A model generated the notes under the pieces. The model saw only the letters and a program-made list of their open reading frames with translations, had not been told where the DNA came from and searched no databases. Both the position numbers and the translations under genes were made by a program. This document shows, piece by piece, positions 42,897 through 51,710 of a stretch of DNA of 64,000 nucleotides. Numbering within the stretch: position 1 is the stretch's first letter; every line of letters begins with the position of its first letter. The DNA is from Halanaerobiales bacterium (GTDB lineage: Bacteria > Bacillota > Halanaerobiia > Halanaerobiales > Halanaerobiaceae). The stretch spans positions 46,299-110,298 of the forward strand of contig JADQBT010000006.1 of assembly GCA_016278485.1 (NCBI GenBank), read 5' to 3'.

Positions 42897-43784
42897 TCAC
42901 TCCTTTACCGATTCTGGCTTCAGGATGTACATGAATAAAAAGACCAGCATAATGGTAATCAGCAAGAGAATAACTCCTACAGCAGAACCGTAGCCCATCC
43001 GTAGCCATCTTCGACCTAAATTATATATATAACTTGCCAGTACTTCTGTACTTGATCCAGGACCTCCACCAGTTAGTGCATAAACAATATCCAGAGCCCT
43101 AATAGCAAAAAGGGTTCTCATTACCAGAGCAACAAAAATTGACGGTTTTAATAATGGTAAAGTAATATGCCAAAATTTCTGCCAGCCGTTTGCTCCATCA
43201 ACATTAGCAGCTTCATATAATTGATCTGGAATTGATTGTAAGCCTGCCAGTAAAATGATGGTTACAAATGGTGTATTTGCCCAGAAGTCAGCCGTTATAA
43301 CACTTGCCATAGCAGAATTTGCTTCTGTCAGCCAGGCAATTGATTGATCAATGATTCCTAACTGCATCAAAATAGCATTAAAAGCCCCATAAATATCCTG
43401 CATTATCCAGCGCCAGGTTATCCCAGTTAAAACCAGTGGAATCATCCAGGGAAGCAACATCATTGTTCGCAATGCACCTCTAAATTTGATAGCTTTATTT
43501 AAAATATTAGAAATAATTAGTCCCAAAATCAAACTAATTGTTACTGCTGAACCAACATAAATAAAAGTATGAGCAAGATAAGGCCAGAATTTGCTATCTT
43601 CAAAAAGTAACTTTTGATAGTTCTGCAATCCTACAAATCTGGTTATACCTAGTTGGCCGTTTTTCATGAAAAGACTTGTATAAAAAAGATTAAATGTCGG
43701 ATAAACTACCACAAAAGCAAGCAGGAAAATAGAAGGCAATATTATCCAATAATGAAAATGTTTATCAAATAATTTTTTTAACAT
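42897..43784 (-). CDS. CUT1 sugar(-acid) ABC importer permease, MalF type
   Basis: About 295 residues, six hydrophobic segments, with EAA loop YEAANVDGANGWQKFWHITLPLLKP. The ATG at 43784 is chosen because AAGGAG lies nine bases upstream; the in-frame TTG at 43793 abuts that site. A hairpin at 43827-43856 separates it from the binding-protein gene, and the MalG partner starts nine bases downstream. Confidence 0.9.
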   Translation of the reverse strand: MLKKLFDKHFHYWIILPSIFLLAFVVVYPTFNLFYTSLFMKNGQLGITRFVGLQNYQKLLFEDSKFWPYLAHTFIYVGSAVTISLILGLIISNILNKAIKFRGALRTMMLLPWMIPLVLTGITWRWIMQDIYGAFNAILMQLGIIDQSIAWLTEANSAMASVITADFWANTPFVTIILLAGLQSIPDQLYEAANVDGANGWQKFWHITLPLLKPSIFVALVMRTLFAIRALDIVYALTGGGPGSSTEVLASYIYNLGRRWLRMGYGSAVGVILLLITIMLVFLFMYILKPESVKE

Positions 43785-43826
43785 CTGGTACAACTCCTTT
43801 CTTAATTATTACCAATAGTATTGAAA

Positions 43827-43856
43827 AAGGGCCTGCCTATCAACGAACAGGCCCTT
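43827..43856 (-). terminator. Intra-operon hairpin between binding protein and permease genes
   Basis: AAGGGCCTG (43827-43835) pairs with CAGGCCCTT (43848-43856), and a T-run follows on the minus strand. It is terminator-like but inside the operon. Confidence 0.8.
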
Positions 43857-43869
43857 CCTGTTTAGTTAA

Positions 43870-45129
43870 TTAAATACCCAGAACGTTGCTATATAGTTCA
43901 TCAATAGCTTTTGCTGCATCATCTAATGCTTTTTCAGGGGTCTTTGTACCATTAAGTGCATTCTGAATTTCCTGTCTTAATGTCTGCTCTACCTGCAGAT
44001 AGAAAGGATAGTTTTCAGCTTTGACGTCTTTTACACTTTCTTCCAATACTTTAACCCATTTTTCTGGGAACTTTTCGGTAACTTCTGGATCGGAAAATAC
44101 ATGTGGATTTGGTGAATTATTTCCTTCTACTACTAATTCATGTAATGATGATTGATAATTAGACATGAACTTTGCAAAAGCAATTGCTGTATCTTTTTTC
44201 TTTGAAAAACTGCTGACAAAGATTACATTACCATCTAGATAAGTAGTATTTGTAACATCTCCGCTTGGTGCCAGTGCTATGGAAGCTTTGTCTTTTAAAT
44301 CTGAACTTAGAATTCTTTCATGAAGTGGTGGAACACTTGCAACTGAGGCCAGTTTACCACTGATAAATAGGTCACCAACATTACCTTCACCCATACTAAT
44401 AATACCTTTAGGAGTAACTTTATGTTTGTTAACTAGGTCACTCATGAAAGTTAAGGCTTTTACACCAGCAGAACTGTTGAATACTGGATTTAAGCTTTCA
44501 TCAAACATTTCTCCACCTGACTGATAGAGGAAAGTACGGAAAGTAAAACCTAATTTGTCTGCGCCAAGATAGCCGAAGCCATACTGATCAATATTTCCAT
44601 CACCATCAGTATCTTTAGTTAAAGCTTTAGCAACTTTTACTAAGTCATCCCAGGTCTTTGGTACTTCCAGGCCAGCTTCTTTAAGTAGATCAGTTCGATA
44701 ATATAATTGAGTATCTTTCATCATCCGTGGAGCACCATAAGTTACTCCTTTATAAGTACTTGCAGCCAAAACACCAGGACTGAAACGTTTTTCTTCTTCT
44801 TCAGTAAATGGAATTGGTTCTAACCATTTAGGCATAGCAAAGTTAGTCAACATAAAATATGAACCAACAAAGGCGTCAACCTGTGAAGATTTTGAAGAGA
44901 AAACAGTAGTTAACTTGTCAATCTGGTACTGCCATGGAACTTCAACAACATTTACAGTTACACCATATTCTTTTTCAAATCTTTCAATGTCCTTGGCAGT
45001 AGCAGGATCATGTTCCAAGCCACCAGAGTTATAGATAGTAATCTCCTCAGCATAATCCTGAGCCATAACATTAAAACTAAATACTACCATTAAAGATACA
45101 ACTATTAATAGAACAGATAACTTTTTCAT
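43870..45129 (-). CDS. Binding protein of the sugar-acid CUT1 importer
   Basis: About 419 residues: signal peptide (MKKLSVLLIVVSLMVVFSF, cleavage near VMAQ) and a type-1 solute-binding fold. A calcium-loop-like DTDGDGNIDQYGF lies after the LTK segment, as in several galactose/maltose-type binding proteins. The start at 45129 follows AAGGGGGA; the longer frame to 45198 has no signal sequence at its start. It is the extracellular receptor for the permeases downstream. Confidence 0.9.
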   Translation of the reverse strand: MKKLSVLLIVVSLMVVFSFNVMAQDYAEEITIYNSGGLEHDPATAKDIERFEKEYGVTVNVVEVPWQYQIDKLTTVFSSKSSQVDAFVGSYFMLTNFAMPKWLEPIPFTEEEEKRFSPGVLAASTYKGVTYGAPRMMKDTQLYYRTDLLKEAGLEVPKTWDDLVKVAKALTKDTDGDGNIDQYGFGYLGADKLGFTFRTFLYQSGGEMFDESLNPVFNSSAGVKALTFMSDLVNKHKVTPKGIISMGEGNVGDLFISGKLASVASVPPLHERILSSDLKDKASIALAPSGDVTNTTYLDGNVIFVSSFSKKKDTAIAFAKFMSNYQSSLHELVVEGNNSPNPHVFSDPEVTEKFPEKWVKVLEESVKDVKAENYPFYLQVEQTLRQEIQNALNGTKTPEKALDDAAKAIDELYSNVLGI

Positions 45130-45255
45130 TAATAAATCCCCCTTGATTTTTATGAAATATAATAACTTACATTCAGTAGGCTTTTCCCTCTCTTGCAATC
45201 ACCCCTTTCGCTTCTTTATATTAAAGGCCTTATAAGATTTATAACCTTTGACCTA

Positions 45256-46548
45256 TTAATACCTATCTGCTACCCAGAGACCAGTAGCCGGATTATCTAT
45301 ATAAAATATTTCTTCTGTTTTACCATCAAATTTTATTTGATTAAATCCTTCTGTTAGTTCTGTCAGCTTATATTTTCTTTCCAGATCCTGATAGGGAAGG
45401 AAATTAAAATTGACTGCTTCAATTTCTTTCCTATTCATTTCAGGTGCTGCAAAAGATATGTTAAATCTACCTTCACTTGATCCATGAATCATATGAGCGG
45501 CTGCAGATAAATTATTTTTTAATTCCTGATATTTATTTACCTTTGCCATAACCTCTTTTACTCCAGCATAACCATATTTTCTAATCAATCTATCGATTTC
45601 AGGGTCTTCACCAAACCTTTTTAATCCGGGAGCAGCTATAATCAAATCTCCCCCATCTGCAATAGCCATTCTGGTGCGATAAATTGCTTTTCCACCCAAC
45701 CAGGTACTTTTAAATTTTTCCGGTTCCAAATAAACAATTACTTTCTGTAGTGGTTTTTCCAAATATATAATATTTTCCTGCTGGCTTAACTGGACAGCTT
45801 TTTCAAAAGTTCTGCGTTCTCTACCACAGAACAACCCCTTTAACTTTGTCAGGCCTGTCTCTGGGTTTATTTCAGTTGAACTAACTGTCAGAATATATAA
45901 AAGAGGAATATTTTTTGCAAAATTTTCTTCGGCAAAATCATAAATTTTTCTGACAGGAGAGTGATCTTTACCCATATAATTTTCCATGCCAGCTATAGCA
46001 CCGATATAGTGGGAATAATTTATAATGTCAACCCCTCCACATCCAACAAAAACATTTTTACTGTAGTTTGCCATCCCTACCACTTCATGTGGTACAACTT
46101 GGCCGATAGAAATAATCAGGTCATAATCATCTTCGACCAACCTTTTGTTAATCCTGACAGGAATATCTTCTGTAAATTCTTCATTAATTAATTCCTGAAT
46201 AAAGTCTGCACTAATTGTACCAATTTCAGCTGTATCCTTTCGCCATCGGTGGACAACAAATTTTTCTAAAGACAACCTACTACCAAACATTTTTTTAATT
46301 TCCTGTGAGGTCATAGGAGCATGAGTTCCCGAAGCTGGCATAATTGTAATTTCTTTATCAGAAAGTTGATTAGCTAATTTGGCTGTTATCTTGCCAGCAC
46401 CAGAAGCTTTCCGGGTATAATCAGGTGGAATAATCAATATTTTCTTTGTCTTCCGGGAAATTTGTTCTGAAATTTGCTTTATGTAAGCATCGACTACTTC
46501 ATCAGTCAGATAGTTATTACCGGAAGCAACCAGTTCCTGATTTATCAT
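45256..46548 (-). CDS. LarA-family (nickel-pincer) racemase/epimerase, likely acting on a sugar acid
   Basis: About 430 residues of the LarA family (DUF2088). The LarA catalytic and nickel-pincer-nucleotide residues are recognisable: the DYTR motif (Asp43, Arg46) for cofactor phosphate, His76 in SGTHAP, and His154, Lys164, His180. The spacings His154 to Lys164 (10) and Lys164 to His180 (16) equal those of lactate racemase His174, Lys184 and His200. The family includes lactate racemase and a gluconate 2-epimerase. Position between DgoD and a sugar-acid importer favours C2 epimerisation of an aldonate (inference). The ATG at 46548 fits AGGAGG eight bases upstream; a GTG at 46557 does not. Cofactor genes larB, larC and larE are not in the window. 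Confidence 0.87.
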   Translation of the reverse strand: MINQELVASGNNYLTDEVVDAYIKQISEQISRKTKKILIIPPDYTRKASGAGKITAKLANQLSDKEITIMPASGTHAPMTSQEIKKMFGSRLSLEKFVVHRWRKDTAEIGTISADFIQELINEEFTEDIPVRINKRLVEDDYDLIISIGQVVPHEVVGMANYSKNVFVGCGGVDIINYSHYIGAIAGMENYMGKDHSPVRKIYDFAEENFAKNIPLLYILTVSSTEINPETGLTKLKGLFCGRERRTFEKAVQLSQQENIIYLEKPLQKVIVYLEPEKFKSTWLGGKAIYRTRMAIADGGDLIIAAPGLKRFGEDPEIDRLIRKYGYAGVKEVMAKVNKYQELKNNLSAAAHMIHGSSEGRFNISFAAPEMNRKEIEAVNFNFLPYQDLERKYKLTELTEGFNQIKFDGKTEEIFYIDNPATGLWVADRY

Positions 46549-46569
46549 CAGCTCCACCTCCTTTAAAAC

Positions 46570-47715
46570 TCACCACTCAGCAATTGTCCCATCTGTATTT
46601 CTCCAGATTGGGTTTTTCCAACTGTGCCCAGTTTTTGCTTTCTCTTTAACCAGTTCTTCATTGATTTCTACACCCAGACCCGGTTGCTCACTAATTAAGA
46701 CAAAACCATCCTGGTATTTAAAAAGATCTTTATTATGCAAATAATCCAGTAAGTCACTACCCTGATTGTAATGAATCCCCAGACTCTGTTCCTGGATGAA
46801 TACATTTGGGGTACAGGCATCAATTTGCAGTGAGGCAGCCAGATTAATTGGACCCAATGGAGAATGGGGTGCAACAGCTAAATCATATGCTTCTGCCATA
46901 CTGGCAATTTTTTTCACTTCACTTATTCCCCCGGCATGAGAAAGATCAGGCTGGATAATATCAACCCGGCCTTCTGCAAATACTTTTTTATAATCCCAGC
47001 GTGAAAATAACCTTTCTCCCAGAGCAATCGGAATACCATAACTATTTAAATTATCAAGTGCTTCCAAATTCTCTGATAAAACTGGTTCTTCAATAAACAT
47101 CAAACGATATGGGGCTAACTCTTTAAACAAAATTTTCGCCATCGGCTTATGGATTCTGCCGTGAAAATCTACCGCAATGCCAAAATCCTGTCCAACTTTT
47201 TCCCTAATTGTAGCTACTCTTGCCACAACTTCGTCCACTTTAGAATAATTATCAATATAATGCATTTCTTCAGATGCATTCATTTTAATAGCCTGAAAAC
47301 CAGCTTCTTTTTTTTCTAAGGCAGCTTCAGCCACATTATCTGGTCGGTCTCCACCGATCCAGGAGTATACTTTAACTTTATCTCTGACCTTACCACCTAA
47401 CATTTCATATACTGGTAAGCCATAAAATTTACCTTTTAAATCCCAGAGTGCTTGATCAATTCCTGCGATGGCACTCATTAAAATCGGACCACCACGGTAA
47501 AAACCGGCTCGGTACAAAGTCTGCCAAATATCCTCAATTTGCATTGGGTTTCTGCCAACCAGGTAAGCTTCCATCTCTTTTACGGCAGCTTTCACGGTTG
47601 CTGCTCTGCCTTCAACTACCGGCTCCCCCCAGCCAGAAATTCCCTGGTCAGTACTTATTTTCAGAAACAACCAACGGGGTGGAACAGTATATAATTTTAA
47701 TCCTGTTATTTTCAC
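46570..47715 (-). CDS. dgoD: D-galactonate dehydratase (enolase superfamily)
   Basis: About 381 residues, essentially the length of E. coli DgoD (382), and strongly alike along its length: [77 protein letters not shown] and [13 protein letters not shown] APHSPLGPI. The metal-binding Asp/Glu/Glu and catalytic His residues lie in these strands. It dehydrates D-galactonate to 2-keto-3-deoxygalactonate. The GTG at 47715 is chosen because AGGAGGG lies six bases upstream and it matches the DgoD N-terminus; the longer frame to 47763 does not. It is the first enzyme gene behind a GntR operator. Confidence 0.93.
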   Translation of the reverse strand: MKITGLKLYTVPPRWLFLKISTDQGISGWGEPVVEGRAATVKAAVKEMEAYLVGRNPMQIEDIWQTLYRAGFYRGGPILMSAIAGIDQALWDLKGKFYGLPVYEMLGGKVRDKVKVYSWIGGDRPDNVAEAALEKKEAGFQAIKMNASEEMHYIDNYSKVDEVVARVATIREKVGQDFGIAVDFHGRIHKPMAKILFKELAPYRLMFIEEPVLSENLEALDNLNSYGIPIALGERLFSRWDYKKVFAEGRVDIIQPDLSHAGGISEVKKIASMAEAYDLAVAPHSPLGPINLAASLQIDACTPNVFIQEQSLGIHYNQGSDLLDYLHNKDLFKYQDGFVLISEQPGLGVEINEELVKEKAKTGHSWKNPIWRNTDGTIAEW

Positions 47716-47763
47716 TGAAATCCCTCCTGCCACAATTAAGTTGTAATATTTAACATCTAACAT

Positions 47764-47782
47764 GTAATATCTGATATATTAC
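47764..47782 (-). promoter_or_regulatory. GntR operator in front of dgoD
   Basis: GTAATAT-CTGAT-ATATTAC has perfect seven-base arms. On the opposite strand it matches the site at 48501-48519 at 15 of 19 positions. Confidence 0.65.
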
Positions 47783-47800
47783 GATAGTTAAAATTTTATC

Positions 47801-48448
47801 TTAGCCAGTTTTTTGTTTCCTCTCGATATTTTGAATAATCGAATCTGTGACTTGATCAAGGTGCTTTTTCAAAATATCAAGTGACTTTTCCTTGTTGCCG
47901 GATATAATGCTCTCTGTTAGCTTCAGGTGTTCATGATGAGAATTTCCCATCCTATCTTTATTCAAATGCTTAAAAATAACAAATAAATCTTCAATTTTAA
48001 TATATGATTCAATAAAAAAATCATTATCTGAAGCATTTATTATTAATTCATGGAGTTCAGTATCAATTTGGTCAAATTTCTCTCTGGTCAGATCTTTGCC
48101 AAAGTCTTTCATTAATATATTTATTCTTTCAATTTCTTTAATATTAATGGTAGCAAAATGATTTTCCAGAGCATAAACCTCATACATTTTTCGAACTTCC
48201 ATAATCTCTATAATTTCCTTTTTACTAAAACTACGGACGAAAAAACCGACCCGTGGTTTATTTACAATCAGACCCTGGTTATCAAGTTGTAGCAAAGCAT
48301 CTCTGACCGGCATAACACTTATATTAAATTCATTAGCAATTTCTTTTGTATTAATCTTCTTGCCAATTTCATAATCCTGCAGCAAGATTTTTTCTTTTAA
48401 AATATTGTAAATTTGCTCGGTAATACTTATTTTTGAAATTTGCATCAT
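47801..48448 (-). CDS. GntR-family regulator with FCD domain
   Basis: About 215 residues: winged helix (ITEQIYNILKEKILLQDYEIGKKINTKEIANEFNISVMPVRDALLQL) and an all-helical FCD ligand domain (MEVRKMYEVYALENHF, FDQIDTELHELIINASDN, HHEHLKLTESIISGNKE), with the metal-binding Asp and His positions usual in FCD proteins. Relatives control galactonate, gluconate and uronate genes (DgoR, UxuR). The start at 48448 follows GGAAG by eight bases; a TTG at 48463 is less likely. Matching palindromes precede this gene and dgoD, so it probably controls both itself and the operon. Confidence 0.9.
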   Translation of the reverse strand: MMQISKISITEQIYNILKEKILLQDYEIGKKINTKEIANEFNISVMPVRDALLQLDNQGLIVNKPRVGFFVRSFSKKEIIEIMEVRKMYEVYALENHFATINIKEIERINILMKDFGKDLTREKFDQIDTELHELIINASDNDFFIESYIKIEDLFVIFKHLNKDRMGNSHHEHLKLTESIISGNKEKSLDILKKHLDQVTDSIIQNIERKQKTG

Positions 48449-48500
48449 TACTTTCACTTCCAATTTTTATTAAAAATGTGTTATAGTTAATATATAAAAT

Positions 48501-48519
48501 GTGATATATCAGTTATCAT
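48501..48519 (-). promoter_or_regulatory. GntR operator at its own promoter
   Basis: GTGATATATCAGTTATCAT lies seven bases downstream of the -10 box on the minus strand and resembles the reverse of the dgoD site. Confidence 0.6.
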
Positions 48520-48525
48520 GTCTTT

Positions 48526-48554
48526 AGTATAATATAATTTTTCAGACAAATCAA
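48526..48554 (-). promoter_or_regulatory. Sigma-A promoter of the GntR gene
   Basis: On the minus strand, TTGATT (48554-48549) and TATACT (48531-48526) have a 17-base spacer. Confidence 0.68.
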
Positions 48555-48646
48555 AATTATTTTTGTTCTTTACAGGCGTTTATTTTAAGCTAGCTTTAGT
48601 TTGCTTAATTATTCTATTATAATTAGTTATAATTGGAGGGTTTTAT

Positions 48647-49684
48647 ATGAAACTGAGTATGCGTTGGTATGGTAAAGATGATCATGTTAAATTGTCTCAA
48701 ATTAAACAGATCCCCGGAATTAAAGGTATCGTCTCTGCTATTTATAACATTCCCCCTGGGGAAGTCTGGCCGTTTACAGAAATCCAAGCACTAAAAAAAG
48801 AAATTAATGACCATGGTTTTAATTTTGATACAGTAGAAAGTGTACCAGTACATGAAGAGATTAAACTTGGACTTAAAACCAGAGACAGATATATTACTAA
48901 TTTTATTAGTAATTTAAAAAATCTTTCCCGGGCTGGTATTAAAACAGTCTGTTATAATTTTATGCCTGTCTTTGACTGGACCAGAACAGAAATAGCATAT
49001 AATTTAGCTGACGGATCCCAAACATTAATTTACAATGATGAGCAGATTAAAAAAACCGATCCTATCAACGAACCATTTACTCTACCTGGCTGGGATGCAA
49101 GTTATCAACAAACAGAATTAAAAAACCTACTGCAAAAATATCAAACACTTGACCAGGAAAAGTTATGGACTAATCTTGAATATTTCTTAAAAGCAGTTGT
49201 TCCAGCAGCAGAAAAATATGATATCCAACTTGCCATTCACCCTGATGATCCACCTTGGTCTATTTTCGGCTTACCCAGAATAATTACAAATCAGTCCAAT
49301 CTACGAAGATTAATTAATCTGGTTCCAAGTCCCAGCAATGGTCTGGCAATCTGTACCGGATCACTGGGAGTAAATCCTGACAATAACCTGATTGAAATTA
49401 TCAGAGAATTTGGTGGAATGAATAAAATATTTTTTATGCATGTTCGCAATGTCAAAAAATTGGGACCAAAATCTTTTTATGAATCGGCCCATCCCAATGA
49501 AAATGGCAGCCTTAATATTGTAGGTATTATGAAGGCACTTTACGAGGTAAATTTCACCGGAACATTGAGACCAGACCACGGCCGTATGATCTGGGGCGAA
49601 TCGGGTAAACCTGGCTATGGTCTCTATGATAGAGCACTAGGTGCAAGCTACCTACTGGGTATCTGGGCTAGTTTGTCAAATTAA
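48647..49684 (+). CDS. uxuA: Mannonate dehydratase
   Basis: 345 residues with the UxuA pattern: MRWYGKDDHVKL, IYNIPPGEVWP, VESVPVHEEIKLG, CYNFMPVFDWTRTE, LAIHPDDPPW (metal His/Asp), FMHVRNVK and RPDHGRMIWGE. It dehydrates D-mannonate to 2-keto-3-deoxygluconate with Mn2+ or Fe2+. It is divergent from the GntR-controlled operon, whose kinases and aldolase would finish the route. A GGAGGG site precedes the ATG and a hairpin at 49746-49788 follows. Confidence 0.93.
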   Translation: MKLSMRWYGKDDHVKLSQIKQIPGIKGIVSAIYNIPPGEVWPFTEIQALKKEINDHGFNFDTVESVPVHEEIKLGLKTRDRYITNFISNLKNLSRAGIKTVCYNFMPVFDWTRTEIAYNLADGSQTLIYNDEQIKKTDPINEPFTLPGWDASYQQTELKNLLQKYQTLDQEKLWTNLEYFLKAVVPAAEKYDIQLAIHPDDPPWSIFGLPRIITNQSNLRRLINLVPSPSNGLAICTGSLGVNPDNNLIEIIREFGGMNKIFFMHVRNVKKLGPKSFYESAHPNENGSLNIVGIMKALYEVNFTGTLRPDHGRMIWGESGKPGYGLYDRALGASYLLGIWASLSN

Positions 49685-49745
49685 CCTGCTACTTTTTAAC
49701 AACTTTAACAAGTTCATCTTCCTCCCATAGTTAATTCTATAACAT

Positions 49746-49788
49746 GTTTCCCCTATCATCTAATCGCTTGATGCTCCTCGGGGGAAAC
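49746..49788 (+). terminator. Probable terminator after uxuA
   Basis: GTTTCCCC (49746-49753) pairs with GGGGAAAC (49781-49788) with an inner ATCA/TGAT pairing. The T-run after it is broken (TCATTTGGTTTT). Confidence 0.6.
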
Positions 49789-50072
49789 TCATTTGGTTTT
49801 CTACCAATAAAATCTATAACTAACAGACTACAGAGTAAATTTCTTATTATTTTCGACAAGATCTAACAATTAAATTCAAAATTATTAAAAATATTTTAAA
49901 AACTTGCAGGAAAATGTTAAGTCTTATTGAATATTCATTAAATGTTCTAAATTTTATTTAATATTTAGACATTGGCGATACTTGAATTTTCAGATTATTA
50001 TTCTGAAAGGAGGTTTTTGGTTAGCGTTGTCATTCTTGTAGAATTTTGTCCTAACACAATAAGGAGGAGAAA
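49789..50072 (+). other. AT-rich leader before the TRAP operon, with a possible short upstream reading frame
   Basis: No gene of normal size is seen. AAAGGAGG at about 50007-50015 precedes a TTG that opens 19 codons (VSVVILVEFCP...), ending in a TGA that overlaps the ATG of the binding-protein gene (ATGA). The spacing from this site to the TTG is short, so translation is uncertain. No promoter with both boxes near consensus was found. Confidence 0.3.
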
Positions 50073-51113
50073 ATGAAGAAAAAACAATTATTAACTCTGT
50101 TGATCGGCTTTATATTAGTATTTACATTTGTGGTTCAGGCAGGAGCTCAGGAAACCTTTGTCATGAAATTTGCCTTCCAGATGCCAAATGATATTTATAA
50201 TTCTAATGAAGGTAGTTTTGCTAGTTCATTTAAGGCTCATGTAGAATCAGCTTCTAACGGACGAATTGAAGTTGAACTTTATCCTGGTGGTGTCCTAGGT
50301 AAAGAACGTGAAAACTTCGTTAATGTACAGAATAATGTAATTCAGGCCACCCTTTCTTCTGTTGGTGGAGTCGCTCAATTCTATGAACCAATTGCCGTCG
50401 TGGATATTCCCTTTGCCTTTAAAAACCATAATGTCGCCTGGCGGGTTTATGACGGCTGGTTTGGTAAAGAACTTCGAAAAGACCTACTGGAAAAAACTGG
50501 TGTAAGAAGCCTGGCAACTACTGAAACTGGCGGCTTTTTTGCTTTTACCAATAACACCAGAGAAATCAGAACCCCTGAAGATATGAAAGGACTCAAATTT
50601 AGAACAATGGAAAACCCGGGTCATATTAAAATGATTTCTTTACTCGGTGCAACTGCAACACCAATTGCCTGGTTAGAACTTTATACTTCTTTACAGACCG
50701 GTGTAATTGATGGTCAGATGAACCCCTTACCAACTATTTTAATTGGTAAACTGGAAGAAGTTCAAAAATATGTAACCTTAACAAATCATTTATACGGTAC
50801 AGACTGGTTTATGGTCAATGATCAGTGGTTTAGTTCTCTCCCTGGAGACCTTCAGCAAATCGTCAAAGAAGCAGCTGAAATTGCCAATATTTCTGATAGA
50901 GGTGCTCAAAGATTATTAGATGTACAGGCCATCCAGAAATTAAAAGATGCCGGATTAGAAATTTATACTCCAACAGCTGAAGAGCGGGCTCTCTTTAAAA
51001 ATAAAGTTCAGGACGGCTATATAGAATGGTTGAAACAGGAAGTTGATCCAACCTGGATCGATAAATTTATGAAAGCCATCAAAGATGCAGAAAAAGATTT
51101 GAAATCTCTATAG
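50073..51113 (+). CDS. TRAP transporter substrate-binding protein (DctP family)
   Basis: 346 residues: signal peptide (MKKKQLLTLLIGFILVFTFV, cleavage near AGAQ) and the DctP fold, with the substrate-carboxylate Arg in GLKFRTMENPGH, then LYTSLQTGVIDGQMNPLP and WFSSLPGDLQQIVKEA. It binds an organic acid outside the cell for the DctQ/DctM pair downstream. Neighbouring M20 peptidase and D-aminoacylase genes suggest an N-acyl amino acid or similar carboxylate. An AAGGAGGAG site supports the ATG. Confidence 0.93.
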   Translation: MKKKQLLTLLIGFILVFTFVVQAGAQETFVMKFAFQMPNDIYNSNEGSFASSFKAHVESASNGRIEVELYPGGVLGKERENFVNVQNNVIQATLSSVGGVAQFYEPIAVVDIPFAFKNHNVAWRVYDGWFGKELRKDLLEKTGVRSLATTETGGFFAFTNNTREIRTPEDMKGLKFRTMENPGHIKMISLLGATATPIAWLELYTSLQTGVIDGQMNPLPTILIGKLEEVQKYVTLTNHLYGTDWFMVNDQWFSSLPGDLQQIVKEAAEIANISDRGAQRLLDVQAIQKLKDAGLEIYTPTAEERALFKNKVQDGYIEWLKQEVDPTWIDKFMKAIKDAEKDLKSL

Positions 51114-51121
51114 TTAATTAT

Positions 51122-51156
51122 GGAAACTAAGGTAGAGCACTCTACCTTAGTTTTCC
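51122..51156 (+). terminator. Intra-operon hairpin between TRAP binding protein and small permease genes
   Basis: Thirteen-base arms (51125-51137 and 51140-51152) with a two-base loop, extended by outer pairs and ending in TTTTCC. It lies between the dctP-like stop and the dctQ-like ribosome binding site. Confidence 0.8.
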
Positions 51157-51179
51157 ACTTAAATAAGGGGAGGAAGATG

Positions 51180-51710
51180 ATGGAAAAAGATAGTGTTTTT
51201 GAAAAAATCAGTATTTTCATAGATAAAATAGTAGGTTATTTTGCAATAATTTTCGGCATGACGATGACAGTTACTACTCTACTTGGTATTCTTTCCAGAT
51301 ATGTAATGACTAATCCTCTGACATGGACCGAAGAATTGGCCCGTTACACGATGATCTGGATGGGTTTACTGGCAATCAGTATGGGTGTCAGGAGAAATGA
51401 ACATCTGGGATTACAATTATTTGTAAAATTTCTTCCTTTAAGTATCAAAAGATTAAATAAATATTTTACTAGAATTGCCATCGGGGTCTTTTTATATATG
51501 CTGATGGTTTACGGCTATGATATGGCGGTAAATGGCCTGCGCCAGATTGCACCTGCCCTGAGAATTTCTATGTTTTATGTTCTACTTGCTGTACCTACTT
51601 CAGCATTTCTTGCCTTATTACAACTGATACTTATTACTTTAAATGATATTTACCGCTGGTCCAAAGGATATAAAATGAAAGTCAGAGCATCCAAGGGAGG
51701 AAAAACATAA
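51180..51710 (+). CDS. TRAP transporter small membrane subunit (DctQ family)
   Basis: About 176 residues with four membrane segments (VGYFAIIFGMTMTVTTLL, YTMIWMGLLAISMGV, IAIGVFLYMLMVYGYD, FYVLLAVPTSAFLALLQL) and the family's RYVMTNPLTWTEELARY segment. The start is ATG 51180 (or the adjacent 51177) because GGGGAGG lies six bases upstream. A frame open back to 51120 would translate through the hairpin and is rejected. Its TAA overlaps the ATG of the large subunit (TAATG). Confidence 0.9.
   Translation: MEKDSVFEKISIFIDKIVGYFAIIFGMTMTVTTLLGILSRYVMTNPLTWTEELARYTMIWMGLLAISMGVRRNEHLGLQLFVKFLPLSIKRLNKYFTRIAIGVFLYMLMVYGYDMAVNGLRQIAPALRISMFYVLLAVPTSAFLALLQLILITLNDIYRWSKGYKMKVRASKGGKT

Noticed and set aside
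51120..51179. N-terminal extension of the TRAP small subunit from an ATG at 51120
   Set aside because: It would translate through the 51122-51156 hairpin. A good ribosome binding site lies just before 51177/51180, where the usual DctQ start is seen.
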